Origin: Armigeres subalbatus
Taxonomy: Eukaryota > Arthropoda > Insecta > Diptera > Culicidae
Length of the DNA: 64,000 bases
NCBI RefSeq assembly: GCF_024139115.2
Contig: NC_085141.1
Span: forward strand, 133,857,822 to 133,921,821
Direction: 5' to 3'
The position numbers were made by a program, and so were the translations under genes. The notes beneath the pieces are model-generated. The model did not search any database. It was not told the origin of the DNA and worked only from the letters and a program-made list of their open reading frames with translations. Each line of letters starts with the position of its first letter. Position 1 is the stretch's first letter. This document shows, one piece after another, positions 11,573 to 23,000 of the stretch.

Positions 11573-11790
11573 TATTGTATCGAGTCGTATCATCTTCTAT
11601 GTTGTTCGTAATAAAATGTTTTATAAGGCGACGGTCCTGTACATAGTTGCAGTCTCGCCGTGTGAGGTCTGCTTAGAATCGCATCCGATACAGGTCCCAC
11701 CAATCGCATGAAAGGGGCTCTGCTAGACGTCCTAACACCATAACACGCTAAAAGCTTCGATACATATTTATTATTGCTCACATGAGTTCC
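11573..11790 (-). repeat. possible degraded RTE LINE 5' fragment
   Basis: ATTGTATCGAGTCGTATCAT followed by CTTCTATGTTGTTC nearly matches sequence at the 5' end of the RTE element near 44470. The remainder is too diverged to align by eye. Confidence 0.35.
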
Positions 11791-12090
11791 AGTACATTCG
11801 TTTTAACTCGAAAACAATAAAATTTATTATGTGTCGGAGAACGTTTTTTTTTCCACACTTTTGTTGCTGTCATCAAATGTGTTAGCCCCCCAACAATTTA
11901 TTTTAATTGCAATTTATTGCAGATAAAAATATGTTTAATTTCACAGTTTTATTTTTTGACCAATTTATCAACTTACTTCACGGTACCTTATGAGAAATAA
12001 AAACATAAAAAGAATATAGCAAGAAATATCAAAAGTGGTTTATCAATTTTGTATGGTACGACAAATGTACATTCATCGATTGATACCATA

Positions 12091-12389
12091 CCCGAGCAGG
12101 AGAAATTGGCTCAATAATACCTAATTCTATTATTGATACCATACTGTTATGAACTATAGCCCTGCATAAGAGGTAAAATACCAAAGGAACAATACCAACA
12201 AATTATATGCACAATACTTATGTCGTAACAAACTAAGTTATTAAATTGAATTTCAATACCAAATGCATAACCAATTATTATTCGTTTGGTATTGAAATAC
12301 TTAAGCATGTTATGCCTCAAGTATTCTGCATATAAGTTTTTGGTATTATTTTTTGGTATTTTACCTCTTATGCAAGGCTCCTGCTCGGG
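12091..12389. mobile_element. TA-flanked MITE with CCCGAGCAGGAG ends
   Basis: CCCGAGCAGGAG at 12091 is mirrored by CTCCTGCTCGGG at 12389, with TA on both sides. An inner inverted repeat (GCATAAGAGGTAAAATACCA against TGGTATTTTACCTCTTATGC) is very well kept. TA duplication suggests a Tc1/mariner-type source. Confidence 0.8.
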
Positions 12390-12479
12390 TATTGCAGCCA
12401 AATAAAAAGATTTGTAAGGATAATAATGACATCTTTCGTGGAATGTAAGCATTTTTTCGATCCCATCATTGAATGTATC

Positions 12480-13380
12480 GGTACTCTATCATCTTGCAAG
12501 GATAAGATTCATCTTTCAGTAAAAATTTATCTTTATCATTCTTTTGTTTTCATGTGCTTCATATAAGTGTCTCAATCTGCATCTTTAGATATTTAAATTA
12601 ATCATCTTGATTATTTATCGGAACAGGAATCAATAATATTCACACCTTACCAAATAACATACCAGATTATCTTTCGATGTGAAGGCAAAAGCCTAATCTT
12701 AGGTGCTCATTTTGAAATATATTAACGAATTAATGACTTGGTAAGCCATCTGAACCCAACCTGGATAAGCGAAATACAAAACTATGCGACAGCTAATCAC
12801 CGGGAGGAATCACTTTAAAACTTGAAATCCTATACTTCCTTTTAAGTATTATAACTTGAGATAAAACAAAAAGGCATAATATTTCAAATCTTAAACAAAC
12901 TGAAAACTTCACTTTATACGCAATAACGCAGCATAAGTAACAAGATTTATGAATACATATGTGACAAAAACTGTTTACCGTATGTTGAGATGTGTAAGAA
13001 TTATCAATTTCTGCAAAATATAATTTAATTTGTACGATTTGTTTATGTTCCTTAAAGTATCCGAAACTGATGATTTAATTTTGAGAATGCTGATCTTTTT
13101 CAACTTTGCTAATACTACATCACCAGGTCCTTAAAATATACCAATAGCTGGGGTTGATCCATGATAACTTTCTTCAAAAAACAATACTCGGTTCGATCTC
13201 TGCATCGTGTATGTGCCCCACACGCGCCAAATCGGTTAGTGCTTTAGAAACTTTTAACACCTTTTAAATACTAGGTTCATTGTAGAGTTGAGCAACCTCG
13301 TGGTTCATCCTTCACCGACACATTGTCAAAGATAATCCTAAGCTTGGAGGAAGCTCTCGATACTACAGATCAAAATAAAT
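12480..13380. other. intergenic, no gene seen
   Basis: AT-rich sequence without supported coding, RNA or repeat structure. Confidence 0.5.
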
Positions 13381-13381
13381 A

Positions 13382-13747
13382 CAGTCGACTCTCTACATCT
13401 CGATGTTCTATATCTCGATATCTCTCCCTATGTCGATGGTTTCCTCAGTCCATTCAATCTACATACATTTGAGCACATCTCTATAACCTCCCTAGCTCGA
13501 TGGGTTCTTATCATATTTTGTTCAGAATTCACTCTCCTTATGTCGATATGGTCAAATTTTTTAGGCTACTAGACCATCTTTGGACAATAACAAACACATC
13601 AACAACAGCAAATAACATTCGTTATGTTGTCGTTTTTCATAGCAACGAGCTTTTTTGGATCTAGTACCCATTCCAATTTTCCTTCCATTCCCCGATCTCT
13701 CCCTATCTCAATGGTCCCTTCAATATCGAGATGTGGAGAGGCGACTG
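13382..13747. mobile_element. 366-bp Tc1/mariner-type MITE
   Basis: CAGTCGACTCTCTACATCTC at 13382 is mirrored by GAGATGTGGAGAGGCGACTG ending 13747. TA flanks both ends (13380-13381, 13748-13749). The interior is full of TCGATAT words but encodes nothing convincing. Confidence 0.85.
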
Positions 13748-13749
13748 TA

Positions 13750-15644
13750 CAAGGGTTAAACAAAAAGGTTGAGATAGGCAAAATTTTGCCGAAGTTCAAG
13801 TCAGCATAACTTTGCGTAAAATGATCCGATTTTGATAAAATTGCGACCATCGGACGCGGCCACCGGAGATGTTCCGGGTTTTCCGAGGGTACGTTCAAGA
13901 TGCATTTTTTCCACTGCTTGTCATTTTATATGACGTTTACTTTCATCAAGTTTTATGCTTTGTCCAAAAACTAGAACCAATATTCCGACCAATTGTGGCT
14001 GTAGATCAAGAATCTATCAAAACTACGCAGAGATATGATAATTTCCGTAAAAACGGTCCCGGGAACATGATGAAATGATAACAGATCGAAATAATGAAAA
14101 TACACTGAAAGCAATCTACGCGCTCATGCTACTGGTTCCACACTTGAATTTTCACTACTTGAATAGCATACGGAAATAACGTGTAAATCCAGTCTCAATT
14201 GACAAAACAGAGAACGTTCGATATAATGGAATTACAACATGAATGGAAATGGAAAACACATGGAATTTTGTGGATGGTTTTTGCGATAATTATCTTCTTT
14301 GTATTACATAAAACAATCATTCAAACATACCTACTAATGAAATACATTAAATGTTGCTTAGTATAATAACGCATTTATTGTTATAAAATTATATTGCATG
14401 GAAAACCATGTGTCAGGATAGGGATATACTTTTCTTAAGTTTCCTTTTTAATCTCCTTGAATCCATCGGACAAATTCCGCGGATAAGATTCTTCGCCTTA
14501 TTTGTAGATATGAGAAGACTACATAAACTGCAGGAATATTTGGATATATACGAAGAAGTCATTCCGAAGACAATTCCGCAGCAGAAGTCAAGTTGACCTG
14601 GAATAATTTTGAAAACATGCGAATTAATGTTGAATACAACCCAAACTTAAACTTACCTTTCGGTATATTTTATATAAAACCATTCATAATGAGCAGCTAT
14701 TAGGACCACATCGATAATAATGTTATGATTTTATTAATAATTCGTTTTTTTAGACGAATTGCAGACGGTTCACGCACAATCAGTGGATAATTTGTCTTAG
14801 CGCCATATTGTTTTCTTCACCAATAATTACTGTGCGTAATCATATTCAAAACACGTTAAATTGCAATGGATTTTCCAGTGGTGTAAATTTAAATTCAATT
14901 CTTGCGACTTTAACGTGGATGGGTAGTGAAGATGGCGATTGATAAAACACGTTCAAATCATGTTATAAAAAATGTCGTTTAAGCGTGTATAGTATTTTCA
15001 GTGTATGAGTATCTAACTTCATGGCTTTGCGAGACGATGATTACAGAAACATTTCCAAAATGATAGTGTCCACTGCCACGTGCTGCCACCCTTATAGCAG
15101 GTTCCAAAGGCCTTCCCGGAAGTGCCGGTTTTGGCACTATCTAAAACCATGCATATATGGGTGTTAAAATTCATGTTTTCACAAGATGATGAATATAGGA
15201 TCTTTATTAAAGATATATTTTGGGGAGTGTAAGACTCTTTGGCCAATTTGTAACAGGTTCCGGATGTTCAGCGAAATTGATATTTATTCAGGGTGTTTAT
15301 TGAGGTTTCATATCTCTGTGTATACCTAATGGATTTTGGATCTGAAGCCAGCATTGGTCAGCATATTAGTTCTAGTTTCTGGGGAAAGCAAAAAACAAGA
15401 TGTCAATAAACGTCACATAAAATGACAAGCAGAAGAAAAAATGCATTTTTAACATACCTTCGGAAAACCCGGAACATCTCCGGTGGCCAATGACCTATCT
15501 CAGATTTTGCATGGGGATGATACTAGATGAGTTTCCGCGTCTGATAGTCCCAATTTCATCGAAATCGGATTTTTCTACGCCAAGTTATGCTGATTTGAAC
15601 TTCGACAAAATTTTGCCTATCTGAACCTTTTTGTCTAACCCCTG
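13750..15644. mobile_element. 1.9-kb DNA element with long TIRs, TA target site
   Basis: The left end CAAGGGTTAAACAAAAAGGT and right end (reverse complement CAGGGGTTAGACAAAAAGGT) continue matching for well over 100 bp, including GATAGGCAAAATTTTG and ATCCGATTT. TA flanks at 13748-13749 and 15645-15646. No transposase frame remains. A second element at about 14103-15003 appears nested inside. The left TA is shared with the neighbouring MITE. Confidence 0.8.
14103..15003. mobile_element. nested element with CACTGAAA ends
   Basis: TACACTGAAA at 14101-14110 is mirrored by TTTCAGTGTA at 14996-15005, giving short TIRs and a TA. Interior frames (for example 14408-14596) carry no recognisable domain. 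Confidence 0.5.
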
Positions 15645-15914
15645 TATATACTGTCGTTATGCAACAAGCAAATTTTCGACAAGAAAAAAACAATCAACGT
15701 AGGCGCCATCTGAAAAGAATAAATTGCTTTCAAAAATTTGCTTGTCGAGAGTTTCGTTTTCAGTTCACATTGACAGCTAAATTTCGGCTCGTTTTGATAC
15801 AAACATTTTTCGAATCTGTTTCTCCCTCCCAGATCCTAAGCACGCGTTACTTAAAAACTCTGAATGCATGGAAGTCCTCCTTGAACATGGTCCATCAAGT
15901 TTCAGGTTTTGAGA

Positions 15915-16350
15915 GCGTGACGAGGGCGTGAAAGTGATGCCGGCACCAAAGACCACCATCAATTCGTCGTGTAGTTCCTCGAGGTCCATGAGTATGAGTA
16001 CACTCATAAGCACCCCGGAACGAAACCGCTTAAGGCTTTGGTGCGAGAACACCACGGCATGGCGCAGGAGGAGCTCCAAGCTGAACTCGAAAAGTGCGAC
16101 TTGAAGCCAGTGGCCATGAACAAGATCGCTCGTCACGACGTCACGCAGTGCACTAACTGCTTCAACGTTGGGCACGGCAACCGGAACTGCCGCGTTCCAA
16201 CAATCACCGTCTCTATTCACCAGTGATCCCTCCTGGACTCCGTCGGCACCCGAAGAATGAAACTGTCCCACCGGATGAATCTACTCCGCTCTACACCCCA
16301 GAGCAACTGATCTTCTCACAGCTCGCCACTCGGCCGCGCGGTTGATAAAC
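15915..16350 (+). pseudogene. decayed Jockey-type LINE ORF1 fragment
   Basis: EGVKVMP, then in another frame QAELEKCDLKPVAMNKIARH joined directly to [18 protein letters not shown], matches the ORF1 of the LINE at 24.8-28.8 kb on the other strand. The segment of about 43 residues between KIARH and DVTQCTNC in that LINE is missing here. The C-terminal CTPEQL-like piece (LYTPEQLIFSQLA) follows near 16290. Only ORF1 remains. Confidence 0.8.
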
Positions 16351-17550
16351 CCGTTTCGACCGGGTTTTTACTCTTAAGTTCTCAAGGAAAATTTGATCAA
16401 ATTACCAAAGTAATTTTGACTGGTAAATGCAATCCAAAAAGTATGCGAAAAAAAATATTTGTGCTGTCATCAAGCAGGTAGGTGGGTAATTGGAAATAGT
16501 CGCATCATTTTATTTTAAATCGTCTGTTGTAGGAATGTTATAGATCAACAACAACGAAAGGACTGCGCGTATGGTTCCTCATTCGCATCGACGTAGGTCT
16601 TCAGTTGAGAACAACGGCGATGTATTTCACTGGTGAATACTGGTGTCCAATAAGCAAATTAGTGTGTCCATTTCTCAAGCCTCTGGGACCAGTTCAACCC
16701 ACTCCGTATTTGCCCTTCATGGATCCTCAATAATTAGGAGAAACCGCCAAATGTTGAACGCCCATAAGAAATTTACGTGCGTTCAACAATAGGCGAAGAA
16801 ATTAGCCGTTCAACATTTGGCAAATTACCCTATCTTGGGATAAATAATAAAAAAGCATTAATAACCAGTCAGATTGAATGGACTCATAACTACCCTCAAC
16901 GATTGTTGTTTTGTCGGGTTCTTTGTGTGACGCCAAGGATGTGGAGAATGTAAAGGATCCAAATAAATTCAAGCATGCGTTCAGAAGAGCTATTATTGTC
17001 TAGCTGAAACCATTTTACTGAAGCTTGCTTGCCTTCTTCGACTCGTGCAATAAACTTTGAATTAGTATTAGAAATCCCAGTTCCGTAAATGGAAACCACC
17101 GAGAGAGCCGGCACATGTCGCATAAAAGAAGGATAAAAACAACACCATATGCCGTCTTTTCGCGGGATATTCCGTCGTTTTCTGAACTTTTCAGCAGGAA
17201 AAAACTTGTGTCCTTCTCCTTTGACATGACTGACTTTAATATTCGCTGTTGAGTTTCTCCGACCACTTCTAGCTATTTCAATACTTTCTCCTAAGCCAGT
17301 GTATTATCCCATAATCGATTCGTACACAGAAATAGGATGATTATTTCCATGCAGTGTTCACCGTGGAAGAACACCTGCTAATTCATATTACTAGCTAGTT
17401 GATGCATCCCTTATTGTCCACCAGCGAACAATTATTGTACATTCTCTTAACACCACACCACACCTCTAATCACCATTCTTTTAACACTTCTTAGTAACAC
17501 CAAGGGTACATATACAAAAATACGTTCTTGGTCATCATTTGGCTTTGTGT
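16350..17550. other. intergenic, no gene seen
   Basis: Unique-looking AT-rich sequence. A GTTCAAC motif pair near 16755-16820 forms a weak inverted repeat. No supported gene. Confidence 0.5.
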
Positions 17551-17559
17551 TCCAACCCA

Positions 17560-18140
17560 ACTGTTCTTTAAGGATTCGCCCAGGAATTCTTCCGTGGGGT
17601 TCCCTAAGAATTGTTTTTACAATTCACCCAGGAGTTTGGAAATACTCCTAGAAATTCTTCTGTAAATTTACCCAGAGAATTCTCCTCCAGCAATCCATCT
17701 GGCGATTTCCAAAGGTGAAACTCCAGTAAATCCTCGGGGAACTACCACAAGCATTTTCACCAAGAAATTCCTTCGGAAATTTATTTAAGATGTTTCTACC
17801 GGAAACCCAGATGAAATTTACTCAGTGGTTCATCAGGAAGTTTCCCCCAGAAGTACCCAGAATTTCTACAAAACTTTCATAGGAATTTATCCGAAGATTT
17901 CCTGAGGAATTCATTCTGAAACTCTAACAATATCATTTGCAATTTTTTGTTAGTTCCTCCAAAAATTCCTCCGGAGGTTACTCAAAGAATTCCTCCAGAA
18001 CTTTCTTTAGGAATTCTTCCGAAAGATCCTCCGGGAATTCATCCAAAACATCCTCTAGGAATTCCACTGGAACTTCCTCTAGGAATACCTCAGGAAGTTC
18101 CTCCAGTAATTCTTCCGGAAGTTCCTCCAGTAATTCAATC
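17560..18140. repeat. degenerate AATTCCTCCAGGAA-type array (small)
   Basis: Irregular units of 12-24 bp built from AATTCCTCC, CAGGAA and CTTCCG words. This is the same motif family as the large array at 33.8-36.9 kb. Open frames on both strands are by-products of the multiple-of-three period. Confidence 0.75.
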
Positions 18141-18149
18141 GGCCGTGGC

Positions 18150-19225
18150 ACTGTTACGTTGTTATGGGAGCTACATAGCAACACAAGAAGCTTGTTAGGA
18201 AAAATAATTTCCACGTTCATTCCTACATTGAACATCGTACTGTTAAGAACGTTACGCTTAATAAACTTTTATTCCGTTAAAAATTCTGACTTTCGGAGTT
18301 CCGACTCGTCTCTCAAGAATTGTTCATAATTGAAAATGGCTGCTAAGGAGGGCGTAGCAAAAGGACAATTTTCTCTTTTAGAGCACCTCAACGAGAGTTC
18401 CTATCTGGGTCCCTGACGCTATTTCCGGGCCCTATATAGCGACCCACTTCTACACCGGTAGTATCTAAACGGGAATGTAAAATGAGAACGCAACTCAAAA
18501 TTAGTAGTGAGTTTCCAAATTTAGTTACAATTACTACAATTATTGTTCTTTTTCAGATCATTCAAAAATTCACTGGAGTTTAGGCCTTTAGGTCGTCACG
18601 CGTACCCAAAGCGCTGTTATCTTTTTTGTTAATAGTCCATGCACTTTGTTAATTCATAGAACCAAACTGGATAAGCATTAAACAAGAAATCAAATCTTGT
18701 CCGCGTGCCGGAAGCAGTGGATTGTATTTTCTGGTTTCCCAAGGTTTTTTTTACGGATTCGAGACTACATCGATACACGACCGTTTGTCACGAACGATAT
18801 AACGATGGAAATATACATTGCGAAAAGGAAGATAAAACAAGAGTAATATGTTCATCTAGGTACATTTTTAAAAAGGAAAAGAAAGTAGTGGTGCCTTATT
18901 CAATTTAAATGATAACTAATAGCACATTGCAAATTCCTGAAAGAAACAAATGGATCTTTCGTTATGCGAATTGATCTTTAAGGTCTGTACTTCAAATTGT
19001 GGAATTTTTGTATGGCCTGGAATGGAACATGCATACCATTCATATTCTATTTGGTTCACATGATCACCAAGTGTTCTTTTTCTGCAAAGAGCAAGTAGAT
19101 TTTTTGTTACGCGTATTGACTCTAAGGCCTGTACTCCACTTCGATAGCCGATTCGTCTGAGTGATATGAATGCATGTACGAGATCACGCAGAGTTATCGA
19201 GCAAAGCCCATCAAAGACTTACACT
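18150..19225. other. intergenic, no gene seen
   Basis: No coding, RNA or clear TE structure recognised. Confidence 0.5.
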
Positions 19226-19226
19226 A

Positions 19227-19442
19227 CCGCCATTGGGGGTGACTATGGGTCTGGGGGGTGAGAATGGGTCATCGATCTCACCGGTAGTGTGGAGCTCGTA
19301 GAGCAAAATCGTTCAAAAAGGTGTTTTATATTTTAGTCTTCTTGCTCTCAGATACATTCAAACTATTCTACGAGCACTCTAAGTAGTTGAAACAGTGACC
19401 CATTTTCACCCCCATTTGACCCATTGTCACCCCCGACGACGG
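19227..19442. mobile_element. 216-bp TA-flanked MITE, copy A
   Basis: Left CCGCCATTGGGGGTGACTAT and right GACCCATTGTCACCCCCGAC form TIRs, with an inner GGGGGTGAGAATGGGTCA against TGACCCATTTTCACCCCC. TA flanks at 19225-19226 and 19443-19444. A second copy of identical length lies at 47136-47351. Confidence 0.85.
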
Positions 19443-19444
19443 TA

Positions 19445-19919
19445 CGGATTACAGTGTCTACTCCAAAGGCATTCTATTACGTACGGCGATAAGTTGAAAG
19501 AAGAAAGTCGTGGGTATTTCAAAACTAAGACTGTACAAACGCGGAATCGATGATCGAATACCGTTTCTGACAAACTTAAGCAAATGTAATGTGCCTCTAA
19601 CGCTTCAACATAGTGTGTATGTGCGGGGTTTGGGTTCATATTCGATGAACAGAAGATGAGAGAAAGATACTTAGGGTGTCATTCGAATGTATATAAAATA
19701 GGTACTCAATATTTATGTTTTCTGCATACTGTTGTTTCACATTTTAAAATGTATTCAACCGGCACAATTTTTTTTCTTTTACATTGTGCATGATATTGTT
19801 AAGCCAACATAAATATCTCTCACCACGCTGATATGGTGTTTTTGAAAACAATTGATTTTAGTCTTACTTCTAAAAACGTTTATCTCGCTATTATGTGGTC
19901 CACGGATGAACAATGAGTC
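19445..19919. other. downstream region of XRN1, probable 3' UTR
   Basis: Sequence on the minus strand after the XRN1 stop. AT-rich, no gene. The polyadenylation site could not be fixed by eye. Confidence 0.4.
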
Positions 19920-20003
19920 TTAATTGGCTTGTGAGAACCTGGCAGCAATTTTCATCTGGCGCTGTTTTGGTGGAACAGGACTGGGTAGGTTTACCGCACT
20001 CGT
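19920..20003 (-). CDS. XRN1: XRN1 exon 9 (terminal exon, residues 1636-1662 and stop)
   Basis: After a 66-nt intron with acceptor TTTCTGCTTTGTAG, this 84-nt exon encodes 27 residues, [20 protein letters not shown] followed by ARFSQAN, then TAA. It is exactly in phase with exon 8. The basic [13 protein letters not shown] segment is a plausible short linear motif at the extreme C-terminus. The exon is too short to be found by length alone; it rests on splice sites and phase. Confidence 0.75.
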   Translation of the reverse strand, partial: TSAVNLPSPVPPKQRQMKIAARFSQAN

Positions 20004-23000
20004 CTACAAAGCAGAAATGTTGATAAGAATAGAAGAGTGGGTTTATTTCTATGGTTTTGAAATACTTACTTCTGAGTTGTTCACGGATTGATTAGCACCA
20101 GATTCATCACTGGGTGCACCCGTGGACACAAGCGTCTTTTCGGTGATCACAGACTCATCCGTCTTATTATTGTCGGCCAAAAATGAAGCGAAACTTTGTT
20201 TCACCTCTTCCTGTTTTTGCTCGACCATCTGCCTTTGTTCGGCATTTTTTTTGACGAAAGCCGTTGCTGATGGATTACAATTGGACTGTTTCTTTCCTCC
20301 AGAATTCCCGACTGACGCCGTTGCTGCTGTTGTCAAATTGTTACGATTTTTAGAATTGAGCATCGCTTGTAAGGGCACGAATGCTCCTGTTCCGGCGGGA
20401 GTATTTCTGTTAAAGCTCAGATTTTGAGGTCCTTTAGGACCACGTTGGCGCTGATTGTTGGAGATGCCTCCTGAATTGTTGGAATATTGTGCAATGTACA
20501 ACTGCTGTTGATGCATTGGCACCAACGAAGGTTGCTGATACCTGGGCATCGGATGCAGTTGGTTGGGGTATGCGGGAAAAGGTGGTCCTGCCGGGTAGAC
20601 TCTTTTCTGCGGCATATTGAAAGAAGGGAATGGCATGAAAGGCGGTGGCTGGTGGTGCTGAACATGCAACGGAAGCTGTGCTGGGTGAGTATAGTGATTT
20701 GGAATTGCATTTCTGTGCTGATTTTTCGGCGCCTCCTTTGGTGCCGGAACGTATGTGCCTGCATTGCCGACCGAATTTGTGGTTTGTTTCGACTGGGTGA
20801 TAGTTTCGTCGTTAGTTGTCTTTTTTGGTGACCTCCACGAAGGCGGCGGTTTTGGCAAATTCTTTGGCATAGGAATATTGGTTAACGGTTGTACCACAGG
20901 AGTATCAGGTTGCTGAATGGTGAGAAAAAGATTGTAAGTTTTGCTATTTTGTTTCAACAATAATACAGAGATAGATATTTTTCAAGTAACAATGGATTGT
21001 CTTTTAGTTGATTAATTTACTTTAAATTATTAGTGACAATAAAACAATAAACAACAACAAATAAAAGTAACAAAAAGATCAATTGAATGTAACAGCAAAA
21101 ATCCGCAGGTGCATTTTTTGTATCTATTCCGTTTATTGAGGGCTCACTCGCCGCATCCAGCTTCACAGAGCCGATATTCATTTTATACTACTTACTAGTA
21201 CCAGCTTTCCCATTTTTATTTCCCAAAATTTATTTCATTCCGGATAGGAATAACTTCTCCGTACTTGAGCCTGACAGAGTGGTGATAGGATAGCGAATAT
21301 GCCGCACCGGAAAGTATTATCCGACCCAATGTTTCCGCTGCTACGCGTTCAACCACATCAGCAAATACTGCAAAAATGAAACACAATGCCGAGTCTGCAC
21401 AAAAATAGCACATAAAGATGACGACGAATGCAGCAAGGAACTTATGTGCATAAACTGTAAAGAGAAACACGCTTCTACTGATAAAAAATGCCCTGTTTAC
21501 CTAACAGAACAATCAATTGTGAAAACAAAAATTGATCAAAATGTGTCCTATCAGGCAGCTCGTCGAATGGTGGAAGCTAGGTTGAACTAGAAATACTACA
21601 ATAAGAGATCGGCGAAGACGCCATCTTGTTTCCAATCGAACCGTCAAAAGCGGTTCCATTTCGACTTGTTTACTTTTTGCATCCATAAGAAGCAAGCAAA
21701 AAGTTCAAGTGCTGCCAGTATCATTTTCTCGATTTCATGCATTTTCATACGTTGCCATTTCGACAGTTTTTCACTCCGCCGGTCTCTGGTTATAGGGTTG
21801 CTAGGTTGAACAAGGATAGCTACACGGAAGAAAAAAATTACTCAAAATTGAGTATTTTTATACTTACTTTGTTAAATATCTTGGCTGTGCATATGCACAG
21901 CATATGTTTCGAAATGGACAAATTGATATGAAATTTGCGAAAAAGAATCCACGTGTCTTGGAGGGACTCGAACCCTCAACCTCCTACTCTCTAGATAGGC
22001 GTGATAACCCCTACACAACAAGACCACTTAAAGGTCACGTTTGCGGAAAAGCCATCAGAATCCGAGTACCAACCTCCACCGCGGTTAGCTCTCTTTTTGC
22101 AAATTGAATATCTTTCGGATGCTTGATTTGCCCAATCTCCACATTTGCTTTACTGTTGTATATCCACAGCCAAGCGAGTGCACATTGTTTATTAAACGAG
22201 AGGATCGCACTCCATGCCCCCAGCAACGGACTGGGCGGGACGGTATAGAATGCGGATTCAATCGCACTCTGCTGTGCCAAAGGCTTGCTTGGCTAAAGCA
22301 TTTGATGAGTTTGATTGCCTTTACGTAAACGGTCGCGTGTACTCAGACGACTAATGACGGTGAAAGACCGACACTTGATTACAATTAACTGCATATTATT
22401 CGGCAACTCGGCCGTACGAAAACCATTTTTTGTTAAATATCTTGGCTGTGCATATGCACAGCACATGTTTCGAAATGAACAAATTAATATGAAATTTGCA
22501 AAAAAGAATCCACGTGTCTTGGAGGGACTCGAACCCTCAACCTCCTACTCTACAAAGTGGGCTCGCTTGACTGTGGATATACAACAGTAAAGCACATGTG
22601 AAGATTGGGCAAATCAAGCATCCGAAAGATATTCAATTTGCAATAAATAGCCAACCGCGGTGGAGGTTGGTACTCGGATTCTGATGGCTTTTCCGCAAAC
22701 GTGACCTTTAAGTGGTCTTGTTGTGTAGGGGTTATCACGCCTATCTAGAGAGTAGGAGGTTGAGGGTTCGAGTCCCTCCAAGACACGTGGATTCTTTTTC
22801 GCAAATTTCATATCAATTTGTCCATTTCGAAACATATGCTGTGCATATGCACAGCCATGATATTTAACAAAAAAATGGTTTTCGTACGGCCGAGTTGCCG
22901 AATAATATGCAATTAATTATACTTACTTGTTATTTTTTCTCTTCTCTTTCATCCACTCTTTCTTTTGTTATCAAAAACAAAAGAGCCAAACAATCCAACG

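Noticed and set aside
17937..18329. Ser/Asn-rich open frame
   Set aside because: Made of the same repeat family as the 34-36 kb array; overlapping frames on both strands are equally open.
20122..20427. Plus-strand open frame over XRN1 exon 8
   Set aside because: Antisense shadow of the low-complexity C-terminal tail.
22714..22785. Functional tRNA gene
   Set aside because: The first acceptor pair is mismatched, the formal anticodon AGA does not suit the short variable loop, and the same segment recurs inside a dispersed composite repeat.
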